NCBI RefSeq assembly: GCF_018729255.1
Contig: NZ_CP076061.1
Span: 186,001 to 250,000 of the forward strand
Direction: 5' to 3'
Length of the DNA: 64,000 bases
Source of the DNA: Cupriavidus sp. EM10
Lineage (GTDB): Bacteria > Pseudomonadota > Gammaproteobacteria > Burkholderiales > Burkholderiaceae
This document shows positions 38,553-47,029 of this stretch, in pieces (position 1 is the first letter of the stretch; each line of letters opens with the position of its first letter). Under the pieces are notes generated by a model, which did no database searches, had not been told where the DNA came from, and saw only the letters and a program-made list of their open reading frames with translations. A program made the position numbers and the translations under genes.

Positions 38553-39878
38553 TCAGGTCAGGTCATCCGGCACCGGGCGATAACCCATCGGTGTCGTCGA
38601 GGTGTCCTGCACGAACTTTTTTGCGTGGGCCTCGCGCATCGGCTTGAGCACGAAGATCGCCATCAGCGCCGATATCGCCGCCATGCCCGACGCCAGCATG
38701 AACACGGCATGCCAGTCACCGGTCGCCGCAGTGATCACGCTCGAGAACGGCACCAGCAGCGCGGCCGTACCCTTGGCCGTGTAGAGCATGCCGGCGTTGG
38801 TCGCCGCGAACTTCGGTCCGAACGTATCGCCGCAGGTTGCCGGGAACAGGCTGTAGATCTCGCCCCAGGCGAAGAACACGATACCGGTCAGGATCACGAA
38901 TGCCACGGGGTTGTGACCGTAGCTGGCCAGCAGCAGTATGCCGACCGCCTCCACCGCGAACGCCAGGAACATCGTATTTTCCCGACCGATGTTGTCCGAC
39001 ACCCAGCCAAAGAACGGGCGTGTCAGGCCATTCAGCACGCGGTCGATGGTCAGGGCGAAGGTCAGCGCCGGCAGGGTCAGGCCGAGGATCGACACCGGCG
39101 AATCGTGCAGCCCGAAGTCCTTGGCGATGGGGCCCAGCTGCGCCGTCGCCATCAGGCCGCCGGCCGCCATCATCACGAACATCGCGTACATGATCCAGAA
39201 GATCGGCGACGACAGCACCTGGCGCGGCGACGCGTTGTACGTCGTGGCTGCCTTGAGCGTCGACTTCACTTCCGCCAGAATCTTGGCCGACGGCGGCAGC
39301 AGCAACATGCCCAGGATCATGACGATGATGCCCTGCCCCAGACCGAAGTACAGGAACGTGGCCTCGTAGCCGCTGCTCTTGATCATGTTGGCGATCGGCA
39401 CGACGGTCGCGGCGGATCCGGCCCCGAAGCCCGCGGCCGTCAGGCCCGCCGCCAGCCCCCGGCGATTCGGGAACCACTTCAGCGCGTTACCCACGCAGGT
39501 GCCATACACCGCGCCGGCACCGACACCGCCAATGGCCGCGGCCACGTAGAGCATCGGCAGCGACGACGCCACCGAGTTCAGCGCCCAGGCCACCGCACAC
39601 AGCAGGCCGCCACCCACCACCACCGGGCGCGGGCCGTACTTGTCCACGAGGTAGCCTTCGATCGGCACCAGCCAGGTCTCTGTCACCACGAAAATGGTGA
39701 ATGCGACCTGGATGGCGGTGCGGCCCCAGTGGTACTTGTCGTCGATCGGATTGACGAACAGGGTCCAACCGTATTGCATGTTGGCGATCATTGCCATGCA
39801 GATCACGCCAAATACAAGCTGCGTCCACGGCGATGAATACCAGGACGCGGGCGCGCTCGCGCTTTGCTGACTTTCCAT
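38553..39878 (-). CDS. OFA-family MFS transporter (oxalate/formate antiporter type), copy 2
   Basis: A 441-residue twelve-helix transporter. Signatures: MIANMQYGWTLFVNPIDDKY, TETWLVPIEGYLVDKYGPRP, GFGAGSAATVVPIANMI and DNIGRENTMFLAF. It is closer to copy 3 (41938) than to copy 1. The ATG at 39878 has AGGAG six bases upstream and is preferred to 39923. An oxalate operator lies 135 bp upstream. Likely role: oxalate uptake, possibly in exchange for formate. Confidence 0.92.
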   Translation of the reverse strand: MESQQSASAPASWYSSPWTQLVFGVICMAMIANMQYGWTLFVNPIDDKYHWGRTAIQVAFTIFVVTETWLVPIEGYLVDKYGPRPVVVGGGLLCAVAWALNSVASSLPMLYVAAAIGGVGAGAVYGTCVGNALKWFPNRRGLAAGLTAAGFGAGSAATVVPIANMIKSSGYEATFLYFGLGQGIIVMILGMLLLPPSAKILAEVKSTLKAATTYNASPRQVLSSPIFWIMYAMFVMMAAGGLMATAQLGPIAKDFGLHDSPVSILGLTLPALTFALTIDRVLNGLTRPFFGWVSDNIGRENTMFLAFAVEAVGILLLASYGHNPVAFVILTGIVFFAWGEIYSLFPATCGDTFGPKFAATNAGMLYTAKGTAALLVPFSSVITAATGDWHAVFMLASGMAAISALMAIFVLKPMREAHAKKFVQDTSTTPMGYRPVPDDLT

Positions 39879-40514
39879 GGTGTCTCCTTCTGGGCGGGTG
39901 GGCCCGCTGTTGTGGATCGGCATCTCATTGGATGCCTGTGGTGTGTGCTGCTTTTGTGTGTCTTGTTTTGTTGTCTTCGAACGGCTTGGCCGTCCTAGTG
40001 CTATACAGTATGTGGTATATCAACCAAGTCAAGGCGATTTGGCGTGCTACCTGACCTATCAGGCAGACATTCGAAAGCACGCAATGGCGAGCCCCGTCCG
40101 ACTGGTGCATCGGGTGCATGAAAGCCCTGCGGCGACCCGACCAATCTCCTTGGCGATCAATTACTTAGGCATGGATCCGGCATCAATGGAAAATGGTGCG
40201 GCGCATGTCGCGGATAACCCGATCTAGGGAAAGTCCCGAGCACCACGGATGCATCGATTGATCGGCGGAAGAGCTGAATGCCGCGTGCTTCAGAACCGCT
40301 GCGAATAAGAAGGGAATGGAATTCGGGGGACATGCCGGGCTGCGTCGGAACCTGAGATCCACGAGCGCAGGGGCAAGAAGAAAACCTGAAGATCAGAGAA
40401 GACGGCCGCTGAGGACTGCGGAAACTGCCTGCTGCGGGAGTTGCCGGCCGCTACAACACTTCTCACTACAACAAACTGCAACCTACCGGTACTGCAAAAA
40501 CAGCGGAACGGCTA
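39879..40514. other. Long intergenic region between OFA copy 2 and the small membrane gene
   Basis: About 630 bp without a credible gene. It contains the 5' leader of the transporter and the operator at 40013. Open frames at 39877-40227 and 40290-40678 have no domain, no good start signal and Burkholderiaceae-atypical composition, so I do not call them. Confidence 0.5.
40008..40025 (+). promoter_or_regulatory. Oxalate-regulon operator motif, site 2 (OFA copy 2)
   Basis: GTATGTGGTATATCAACC, core TGGTATATCA at 40013-40022. Confidence 0.7.
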
Positions 40515-40730
40515 TCAGGCGTGCAGGAAGCGCGGCTGGAGAACCATGTCCGAAGCGGAGCTGCCGATGCCGGTGGACGACTCATCCGACGAACCGAGGC
40601 CAGCAAAGCGGCCGTGTTCCTGGGCGGTGGTCAGCAGGCCCATCGGCAGGAAGGTGGCCAGCACGTAGGTCACGGTGACACCTAGCGAAACAACACCGAG
40701 GGCAAGAAGAGTAAGCAGCGTGGCGTTCAT
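40515..40730 (-). CDS. Small single-pass membrane protein under an oxalate operator
   Basis: A 71-residue protein. Residues about 4-35 form one long hydrophobic helix (LLTLLALGVVSLGVTVTYVL), and the rest is a polar Ser/Gly-rich tail (GLGSSDESSTGIGSSASD). The ATG at 40730 has AGGAG seven bases upstream, a strong sign of a real gene. A full oxalate-type operator lies 76 bp upstream at 40806. I do not recognise the family. It could be an accessory or stability factor for one of the adjacent transporters. Confidence 0.7.
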   Translation of the reverse strand: MNATLLTLLALGVVSLGVTVTYVLATFLPMGLLTTAQEHGRFAGLGSSDESSTGIGSSASDMVLQPRFLHA

Positions 40731-40797
40731 GAAAACTCCTAAGTCGTAAGGATCAAGGTGGATTCATTATATGCTGCACTGCGAGGTCTGTAAATAT

Positions 40798-40816
40798 TTG
40801 GTATGTGATATATCTC
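40798..40816 (+). promoter_or_regulatory. Oxalate-regulon operator motif, site 3 (small membrane gene)
   Basis: TTGGTATGTGATATATCTC, core TGATATATCT at 40806-40815. One mismatch from the palindrome. Confidence 0.6.
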
Positions 40817-40831
40817 GAGAGGTTTTGCTCT

Positions 40832-40864
40832 AAAAACGACAACGCACCCCTTGGGGTGCGTTGT
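40832..40864 (-). terminator. Terminator after lysR at 40978
   Basis: ACAACGCACCCC-TT-GGGGTGCGTTGT is a perfect 12-bp stem. On the minus strand it is followed within a few bases by GTTTTTAG. Confidence 0.8.
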
Positions 40865-40977
40865 TCGTCTCAAAAGCCGCGTGGTTGGCCTGCAATTCTG
40901 GGAAACCGTCTCGAAAAGCGTTTCAGTCGTCGCAAAAATATTGACTGCGCCGCAACACGTGAATCCCGTTCACTGCC

Positions 40978-41889
40978 CTACCCCACTTTCTTCAACAGGG
41001 CCTGATCGTATTCCTGCGCGCGCAGATTGTCCCAGACGGCCGCCGCGTTGGGCTTCAGCGACCGTGCCTTGCGCCGGACCAGCATGACGTTGGACGTGAC
41101 CTGGGGCCGCAACGGTCGCAGCACGGCGGCGGGCGCCATGCCACTGGCCTGCGCACGCGACGGCACCACGCCAATGCCCAACCCCATCGCCACCATGCCG
41201 AAGATGGCCGCGAAGTGTCCCAGCAATTGCAGCGAGCCAGGCCTGACGTGATACGTGGACAGCGCCCGCTCCACGGCGGGCTGGACCCCGGAGTTCTGGT
41301 CCAGCGACAGGACCGAGACGTCCGCCAGTTCGCCCCATCCCAGCGACTCGCGCGACGCCAGCGGATGGTCGGCGGGCAGCACGGCCTGCAGCGGGTCGAC
41401 GCACAGCGGCTCGCAGTACAGGTCGTCGCAAGCCGTGGGGTTGCTGGCAATACCGAAATCCACCTCGCCGTTGCGCACGCTCTGCAGCACGCTTTCATGC
41501 GAGCGGTCGCGCAGCGTGATGCCGATGCCGGGCCACGCCTTGCGGCAACCCGCCAGCCACATCGGCACCGACATCGACGACAGCACCGGGTCCGTGGCAA
41601 TCTGCACGGTGCCCTGGCTCGGCTTGCCGGTGCTATGGCTGTCGCGCAGGGTCTGCTCGACTTCCTCGATCAGATGGCAGATGCGTTGCGACAGCATTTC
41701 ACCGGCGTCGGTCAGCTCCACCTGGCGCGTGGTGCGGTCGAACAGCCGCTGGTCGATTTCTTCTTCTAGCTCGCGCACGCTGCGGCTGATTGCCGACTGC
41801 GTGAGACCCAGTTCCGCCGCGGCGCGCGTAAAGCTTTTCTGACGCGCCACTGCGGCAAAGGCCTTCAACTGAGGAAGCGAAACATTCAT
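40978..41889 (-). CDS. LysR-family transcriptional regulator 1
   Basis: A 303-residue LTTR. The N-terminal winged HTH (AFAAVARQKSFTRAAAELGL, TQSAISRSVRELEEEIDQRL) and the periplasmic-binding-like effector domain (about 90-295) are intact. It follows OFA copy 3 by 48 bp on the same strand, so the two are likely co-transcribed. It may sense the transported acid. Confidence 0.88.
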   Translation of the reverse strand: MNVSLPQLKAFAAVARQKSFTRAAAELGLTQSAISRSVRELEEEIDQRLFDRTTRQVELTDAGEMLSQRICHLIEEVEQTLRDSHSTGKPSQGTVQIATDPVLSSMSVPMWLAGCRKAWPGIGITLRDRSHESVLQSVRNGEVDFGIASNPTACDDLYCEPLCVDPLQAVLPADHPLASRESLGWGELADVSVLSLDQNSGVQPAVERALSTYHVRPGSLQLLGHFAAIFGMVAMGLGIGVVPSRAQASGMAPAAVLRPLRPQVTSNVMLVRRKARSLKPNAAAVWDNLRAQEYDQALLKKVG

Positions 41890-41937
41890 GGTGCCGCTCC
41901 TTCCTTGCTGGGTACTGCCGGTGGTTTGGGGCTCGGG

Positions 41938-43283
41938 CTATTCGCCCTTGCCTGTGGAGAAACCTGCCATATAGGTACCGCTGTCGGTGACGGGCTGCAC
42001 GGCTTCGGCGTGGCCGGTGATGAAGCGCCGGCGCATCGGCTGCAGCACGAACTTGGCCGCGATCCCCGCCGCCACCGTCATGACGGCCGCCACCGCGAAC
42101 ACCAGGTTCCAGCCGCCGGTGTGCGACAGCACCGAAGCCACCGGCACCAGCAGCGCGGCGGTGCCCTTGGCCGTATAGAGCGTGCCGGCGTTGGCCGCGG
42201 CAAACTTGCTGCCGAACGTATCGGCACACAGCGCCGGGAAGATCGAGAAGATCTCGCCCCAGAACAGGAACGTCAGCGCCGCGAACAGCATGAACATGTA
42301 CGGGTCGTGTCCGAACTCCAGCAGGCCGATCAGCGACAGGCCTTCGCCGATGAAGATCAGGAACATCGTATTTCACGACCAATGCGGTCCGAGACGAAGC
42401 CGCACAGCGGACGCGTCAGCCCGTTGCACAGGTTGTCGATCGACAGCGTCATCGTCAGCAGCGGCAGCGTCATGCCCAGCATCGTCACCGGCATCGTCGC
42501 AAAGCCAAAATCCTTGGCGATGGGACCGAGCTGCGCAGTGGCCATGATGCCGCCCGCGGCCACGGCCACGAACGAGACATAGATCACCCAGAACACCGGC
42601 GTACGCACCATCTGGCCGGGCGTGAATTCCACCGGGTTGGTCAGGATCTTCTTGTTGGCCACCAGCCCCTTGGGCGGCTGCGGCTTCACCAGCAGCAAGG
42701 CCATCGCGAAGATCAGCACGCCCTGCAGGATGCCGAACGTGAAGAACGCGTGTTCATAGCCCGACTTCTGGATCATGTTGGCGATGGGGATCACGGTCAG
42801 CGCCGAACCCGCGCCAAAGCCGGCGGCGGTCAGCCCGGCGGCCAGGCCGCGCTTGTCCGGGAACCACTTGAGCGCGTTGCCCACGCAGGTGCCATAGACC
42901 CCGCCCGCGCCGATACCGGCGATCACCGCCGCCGTGTAGAGCATCGGCAGCGACGTGGCATAGGAATTCATCACCCACGCCAGGCCGGCGCAGATGGCGC
43001 CGCCCGCCACCACGGGGCGCGGGCCGAACTTGTCGACGAGCCAGCCTTCCAGCGGCACGAGCCAGGTTTCGGTCACGATAAAAATGGAAAAGGCGACCTG
43101 GATCGCAGAGTCGCCCCAATGGTGCTTGGCGTTCATGGGCGTCACGAACAGCGTCCAGCCATACTGGAGATTCGCGACCAGCCCCATGCAGAGTACGCCG
43201 ATGAAGAGTTGGAACCAGCGGTTGCGGAGCCATCCGCCGTTTGCGTTGCCCATGGCGGGCCGTGCCGCATCGATGTGCGCCAT
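41938..43283 (-). CDS. OFA-family MFS transporter, copy 3 (frameshifted)
   Basis: About 448 residues, twelve helices. Segments parallel copy 2: LVANLQYGWTLFVTPMNAKH, TETWLVPLEGWLVDKFGPRP, GFGAGSALTVIPIANMI. The frame shifts near 42368 in the helix 8-9 loop, where GREI-RCS should read GRENTMFLIFIGEG; one A restores it. The ATG at 43283 has AGGAG upstream. It is divergent from a CbbR-like regulator and has no TGRTATAYCA site, so its control probably differs from copies 1 and 2. Confidence 0.88.
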
Positions 43284-43439
43284 GTCGTGTCTCCTTGCAT
43301 TAGTGTCATGCGCGCTCTGCGGCGCGCGTTGTGGGCTGGCCTTGGGGGACGCCCGACTTTCACTACTGAATGAGCGCGCCTGACATTGCGGCACGTGTAT
43401 TCGTGGATTGATGCTACTTCAAACTTAGATCAGCACAGC

Positions 43440-43452
43440 ATAAAGTTTTTAT
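43440..43452. promoter_or_regulatory. Candidate LysR-type box
   Basis: ATAAA-GTT-TTTAT in the divergent region between OFA copy 3 and the LysR gene at 43496. A related AT-rich sequence with TTAT and ATAA elements occurs at 44455-44510 before the next gene. Confidence 0.4.
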
Positions 43453-43495
43453 TATGATCATTGACGATCCTTTATAGATTGCAGGAAATCGTGCA

Positions 43496-44454
43496 ATGAA
43501 AAATGCCACGCTGCGCCAGCTGAAAGTGTTCGAAACGGTGGCCCGCCACCTCAGCTTTTCGCGCGCGGCGGAGGAGCTGCATCTCACGCAACCTGCTGTT
43601 TCCACACAGGTTCGGCAGCTGGAGCACCATGTCGGCCTGCCCCTTTTCGAGCAGCTCGGCAAGCGCATCTACCTGACGCCGGCCGGCACGGAGATGCTGC
43701 ATTACAGCCGCAGCATCATTCAGCAATTCCGTGAAGCGGAAGACGCGATGGCCCAGCTTAAGGGTATATCCGGGGGCCGCCTGAACGTCGCCGTGATCAG
43801 TGCCGGCGACTATTTCTTCCCCGCCTGCTGGCTGAATTCATGAACCGTCACGATTCGGTGACATTGAATCTTGCAGTGCACAACCGTGAGGAACTGTTGC
43901 ACCAGCTGGCCGGCAACCTCACCGACCTGGCCGTGATGGTCCGACCGCCCGAGGGCATGGACACCATCGCCGAACCGTTTGCCCCGCACCCCTACGTGAT
44001 CGTGGCCGCGCCCAATCATCCGCTGGTTGGCCAGCGCAATATCCCGCTGGCGGGCCTGACCGAGGAAGCGTTCGTCTCGCGCGAGAAAGGCTCCGACACC
44101 TGGAACTCGATGCAGGAAGGCTTTGCCGGCCGGCTGTCGAACCTGCGCATCGCAATGGAGATCAAGAGCACCGAGACCATCAAGCAGGCGGTGATCGCCA
44201 ACATGGGCATCGCCTTCCTGTCGGCCCATACCGTCGGCCTGGAGCTGCAGACCGGCAAGCTGGCCGTGCTCGATATCCAGGGCTTTCCGGTGATGCTGAA
44301 CTGGTACGTGGTCCATCGCAAGAACAAGCGCCTGCCGCCCGTGGCGCTGGCATTCAAGCAGTTCCTGATGGAGGAAGGCCATACGCTGATCCAGCAGATC
44401 ACCGGGGTGGAGGGCCTGATCCATCCGCACAAGCACGGGTCGTCTCATGCATAA
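43496..44454 (+). CDS. LysR-family regulator 2, CbbR-like (frameshifted)
   Basis: About 319 residues. The HTH (FETVARHLSFSRAAEELHLT, QPAVSTQVRQLEHHVGLPLF) and effector domain (SAGDYFFPRLLAEF, MVRPPEGMDTIAEPFAPHP, IKQAVIANMGIAFLSAHTVG) follow the CbbR/CysB-like pattern known from Calvin-cycle regulators. One C is missing near 43820, truncating the written frame at 43843. Oxalotrophic Cupriavidus can grow on formate derived from oxalate, but no cbb genes are in the window, so I do not name it cbbR. Confidence 0.82.
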
Positions 44455-44562
44455 GCGATAACTTATGGTTTTTGGATGAAACTTTAATTATCGTAAATCG
44501 TTCGCCCTGTCTAAGCTTCGGACATCACACGCTGAGACGTGTGCAACAAACAGGAGACGATC

Positions 44563-44877
44563 ATGAACCACCTCCAGTCCGACGCGCCCGCCACCGTTGC
44601 AATGCCGACGGCCGTCCGCGAGATGCGCCACCTTGATCGTGAGGTCCAGCTGGCCGCCTACAACGCCGCATTCACCGAACTGGGCCTGCGCTTCCGCTGG
44701 GACGCACCGATGTTCGACTGGCTGTGCGGCATCGAATGCGAGAAGACGCGCGTCACGCGCTATATCGAGCAGTACCACGCCCACTTGCTGAACGCCTACG
44801 ACGCGCCGTTCCTGAGCCAGTTGATCTTCGACAAGAAGAACGAGTACCTGGCTGGGGTAGCCGTGGGCGCCAACTAG
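44563..44877 (+). CDS. Conserved hypothetical small protein
   Basis: A 104-residue soluble protein (REMRHLDREVQLAAYNAAFT, LGLRFRWDAPMFDWLCGIEC, TRYIEQYHAHLLNAYDAPFL). The ATG has CAGGAGA upstream and the composition is that of a real gene. I recognise no domain. It lies downstream of LysR regulator 2 with an LTTR-like AT-rich region between, so it may be that regulator's target. Confidence 0.7.
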   Translation: MNHLQSDAPATVAMPTAVREMRHLDREVQLAAYNAAFTELGLRFRWDAPMFDWLCGIECEKTRVTRYIEQYHAHLLNAYDAPFLSQLIFDKKNEYLAGVAVGAN

Positions 44878-45086
44878 GTCTGGTTTTGCTGCCTTCCCCC
44901 AACCGCGTGGGAGAGGGCAGCAAACCGGAAAACCACTACACCGCCCCTGCCAATCAAGAACAAGAAGAATATGTGCGTGGCCGCCCCCGCCCTTACTGTC
45001 GACCTTGCCGACGCGGCCTAAAGAGAGGTGGCCGCCGTGCGCGGTGCCCGTCAATGAGGCCAGTGACATGGCGGAAAAAAACGACA

Positions 45087-45119
45087 AAAAGGCGGCCCTC
45101 TTGCAAGGCGCCGCCTTTT
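45087..45119. terminator. Bidirectional terminator
   Basis: AAAAGGCGGC and GCCGCCTTTT pair around a 13-base loop between the convergent hypothetical gene (44563) and PAS gene (45136). Confidence 0.8.
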
Positions 45120-45135
45120 ACCAGTCAGCCCGGAT

Positions 45136-45573
45136 TCAGGCCGCCGCGCCCGCCTTGGCTTCCAGTTCCGTGATGCGCTTGCGCAGCGCCCGCTCTTCCT
45201 GAAAGCGCACGGTCTCGTCGCGGATCACCGCCACGATGCCGGTGACCTCCCCGCCCGCCCCATGCAGCAGCGCCACGGTAAAGGCGATCGACATGGCTTC
45301 GCCCTTCTTGTTGACCGCCGGCACCTTGAGCAGGTCATGGCCATAGCGGGTCTGGCCCGTTGCCATGGTCTTGTCGTAGCCCTCCCAGTGCCGCGCGCGC
45401 AGGCGCTCGGGAATGATCAGGTCCAGTGACTTGCCCAGCGCCTCTTCCTGGGTATAGCCGAACATGTATTCGGCGGCCGGGTTCCACAACGTGATGGCGC
45501 CGTCGGCGCCGGAGATGATGATGGCGTCGCCAATGGCGGACACCAGCTGTTCGTAGTCGATTGCAGTCTGCAT
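45136..45573 (-). CDS. PAS-domain protein downstream of frc-oxc
   Basis: A 145-residue protein consisting of one PAS/PAC module (AIGDAIIISGADGAITLWNP, AAEYMFGYTQEEALGKSLDL, LLHGAGGEVTGIVAVIRDET) and a short C-terminal coiled coil (ERALRKRITELEAKAG). No kinase, cyclase or DNA-binding output is attached. It is the third gene of the oxc-frc transcription unit. It may bind a small molecule or redox cofactor and act through a partner. Confidence 0.82.
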   Translation of the reverse strand: MQTAIDYEQLVSAIGDAIIISGADGAITLWNPAAEYMFGYTQEEALGKSLDLIIPERLRARHWEGYDKTMATGQTRYGHDLLKVPAVNKKGEAMSIAFTVALLHGAGGEVTGIVAVIRDETVRFQEERALRKRITELEAKAGAAA

Positions 45574-45655
45574 GATCGCATTCCTGAGGAATGGGGATGG
45601 CCGGCGCCGGGCGCGTGGCAAGTCCGATCTACGCAACGCGCGGCGCGGCAACCGG

Positions 45656-45677
45656 GGCCCGATGTCGCCATCGGGCC
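45656..45677. promoter_or_regulatory. Hairpin between frc and the PAS gene
   Basis: GGCCCGATG-TCGC-CATCGGGCC, nine perfect base pairs, 22 bp past the frc stop. No T tract. It could attenuate readthrough into the PAS gene or protect the upstream mRNA. Confidence 0.45.
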
Positions 45678-45699
45678 GCTGGCAGTGCTGATCCGTCGT

Positions 45700-46950
45700 T
45701 CAGATCACCTGCGATTCGCGCAGGCTGGCGATCTCGTCGGCACCGTAGCCAAGCGCGGCCAGCACTTCCTCGCTGTGCTCGCCCAGCAGCGGCGAACCGG
45801 TGATTTCCGGCTTCATGTCCGAGAACTTGATCGGGCTGCCCACGGTCAGGTAGGTGCCGCGTACCTTGTGCGGGACTTCCACGATCGAGCCGCTCTTGCG
45901 CAGCGATTCGTCGGCCGCGATTTCCTTCATGGACAGCACCGGCGAGCAGGGAATATCGAACTTGCGCAGGATATCCACCGCTTCGTACTTGGTCTTGTCG
46001 GCCAGCCAGGCTTCGATGGTATTGAAGATGTCGAAGATATGCGGCTGGCGCGCCTTGGCCGTGCTGTAGTTCGGGTCGCTGATCCACTCTTCCTTGCCCA
46101 GCGCCTTGCAGATCGGCTCCCAGGCGTGGCCCTGGATCGTGAAGTAGATATAGGCGTTCGGGTCGGTCTCCCAGCCCTTGCACTTCAGCACCCAGCCCGG
46201 CTGGCCGCCGCCGCCGGCATTGCCGCCACGCGGCACCACGTCGGTGAACTCGCCGTGCGGGTACTGGGGATACTCTTCCAGGTAGCCCAGGGCGTCCAGG
46301 CGCTGCTGGTCGCGCAGCTTCACGCGGCACAGGTTCAGCACGGCGTCCTGCATCGACACGGCCACCTTCTGTCCCTTGCCGGTCTGCTGACGGCCGATGA
46401 TCGCGGTCAGGATACCGATGGCCAGGTGCATGCCGGTGTTCGAATCGCCCAGGGCGGCGGCCGACACGGTCGGCGGGCCATCCCAGAAACCGGTGGTCGA
46501 CGCGGCCCCGCCGGCGCACTGCGCCACGTTCTCGTAGACCTTCAGGTCTTCATAATGGTGGCCGTCGCTGAAGCCCTTGACCGATGCCACGATCATCATC
46601 GGGTTCAGCTCGTTGATGCGCTCCCACGAAAAGCCCATGCGGTCCAGCGCGCCCGGGCCGAAGTTCTCGACCAGCACATCCGATTCACGGATCAGCTGTT
46701 CCAGGATCTTCTTGCCTTCCGGCTTCTTGGTGTCCAGGGTCAGCGAACGCTTGTTGCTGTTCAGCATCGTGAAATACAGCGCGTCGGCGTCGGGCTGGTC
46801 ACGCAGCTGCGTGCGGGTGACGTCGCCCGAGCCGGGGCGCTCCACCTTGATGACGTCGGCGCCAAACCAGGCCAGAAGCTGCGTGCAGGCGGGGCCGGCC
46901 TGGACGTGCGTGAAGTCGATGATCTTGATGCCTTTGAGTGGTAGGTTCAC
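45700..46950 (-). CDS. frc: Formyl-CoA:oxalate CoA-transferase
   Basis: A 416-residue class III CoA-transferase moving CoA from formyl-CoA to oxalate. The catalytic Asp is at position 169 (LGDSNTGMH), the same number as in the Oxalobacter enzyme. The glycine loop GGGGQPG and the N-terminal [20 protein letters not shown] are intact. It lies 79 bp after oxc on the same strand, completing the oxalyl-CoA cycle. Transcription probably begins upstream of oxc at the operator near 48833. Confidence 0.96.
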   Translation of the reverse strand: MNLPLKGIKIIDFTHVQAGPACTQLLAWFGADVIKVERPGSGDVTRTQLRDQPDADALYFTMLNSNKRSLTLDTKKPEGKKILEQLIRESDVLVENFGPGALDRMGFSWERINELNPMMIVASVKGFSDGHHYEDLKVYENVAQCAGGAASTTGFWDGPPTVSAAALGDSNTGMHLAIGILTAIIGRQQTGKGQKVAVSMQDAVLNLCRVKLRDQQRLDALGYLEEYPQYPHGEFTDVVPRGGNAGGGGQPGWVLKCKGWETDPNAYIYFTIQGHAWEPICKALGKEEWISDPNYSTAKARQPHIFDIFNTIEAWLADKTKYEAVDILRKFDIPCSPVLSMKEIAADESLRKSGSIVEVPHKVRGTYLTVGSPIKFSDMKPEITGSPLLGEHSEEVLAALGYGADEIASLRESQVI

Positions 46951-47029
46951 GTTCGCTCTCCCGTTGGATTTGAGGAATAGAGGAATGGAGGACTAAGGGT
47001 GCAAATGGCGTGATGACTTGCTGGCCGGG

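Noticed and set aside
40290..40678. Plus-strand coding region opposite and before the 71-residue gene
   Set aside because: No domain or start signal; the minus-strand gene has a clear ribosome-binding site and operator.
43496..44454. Naming the regulator cbbR
   Set aside because: Similarity is suggestive but no Calvin-cycle genes are present in the window to support it.
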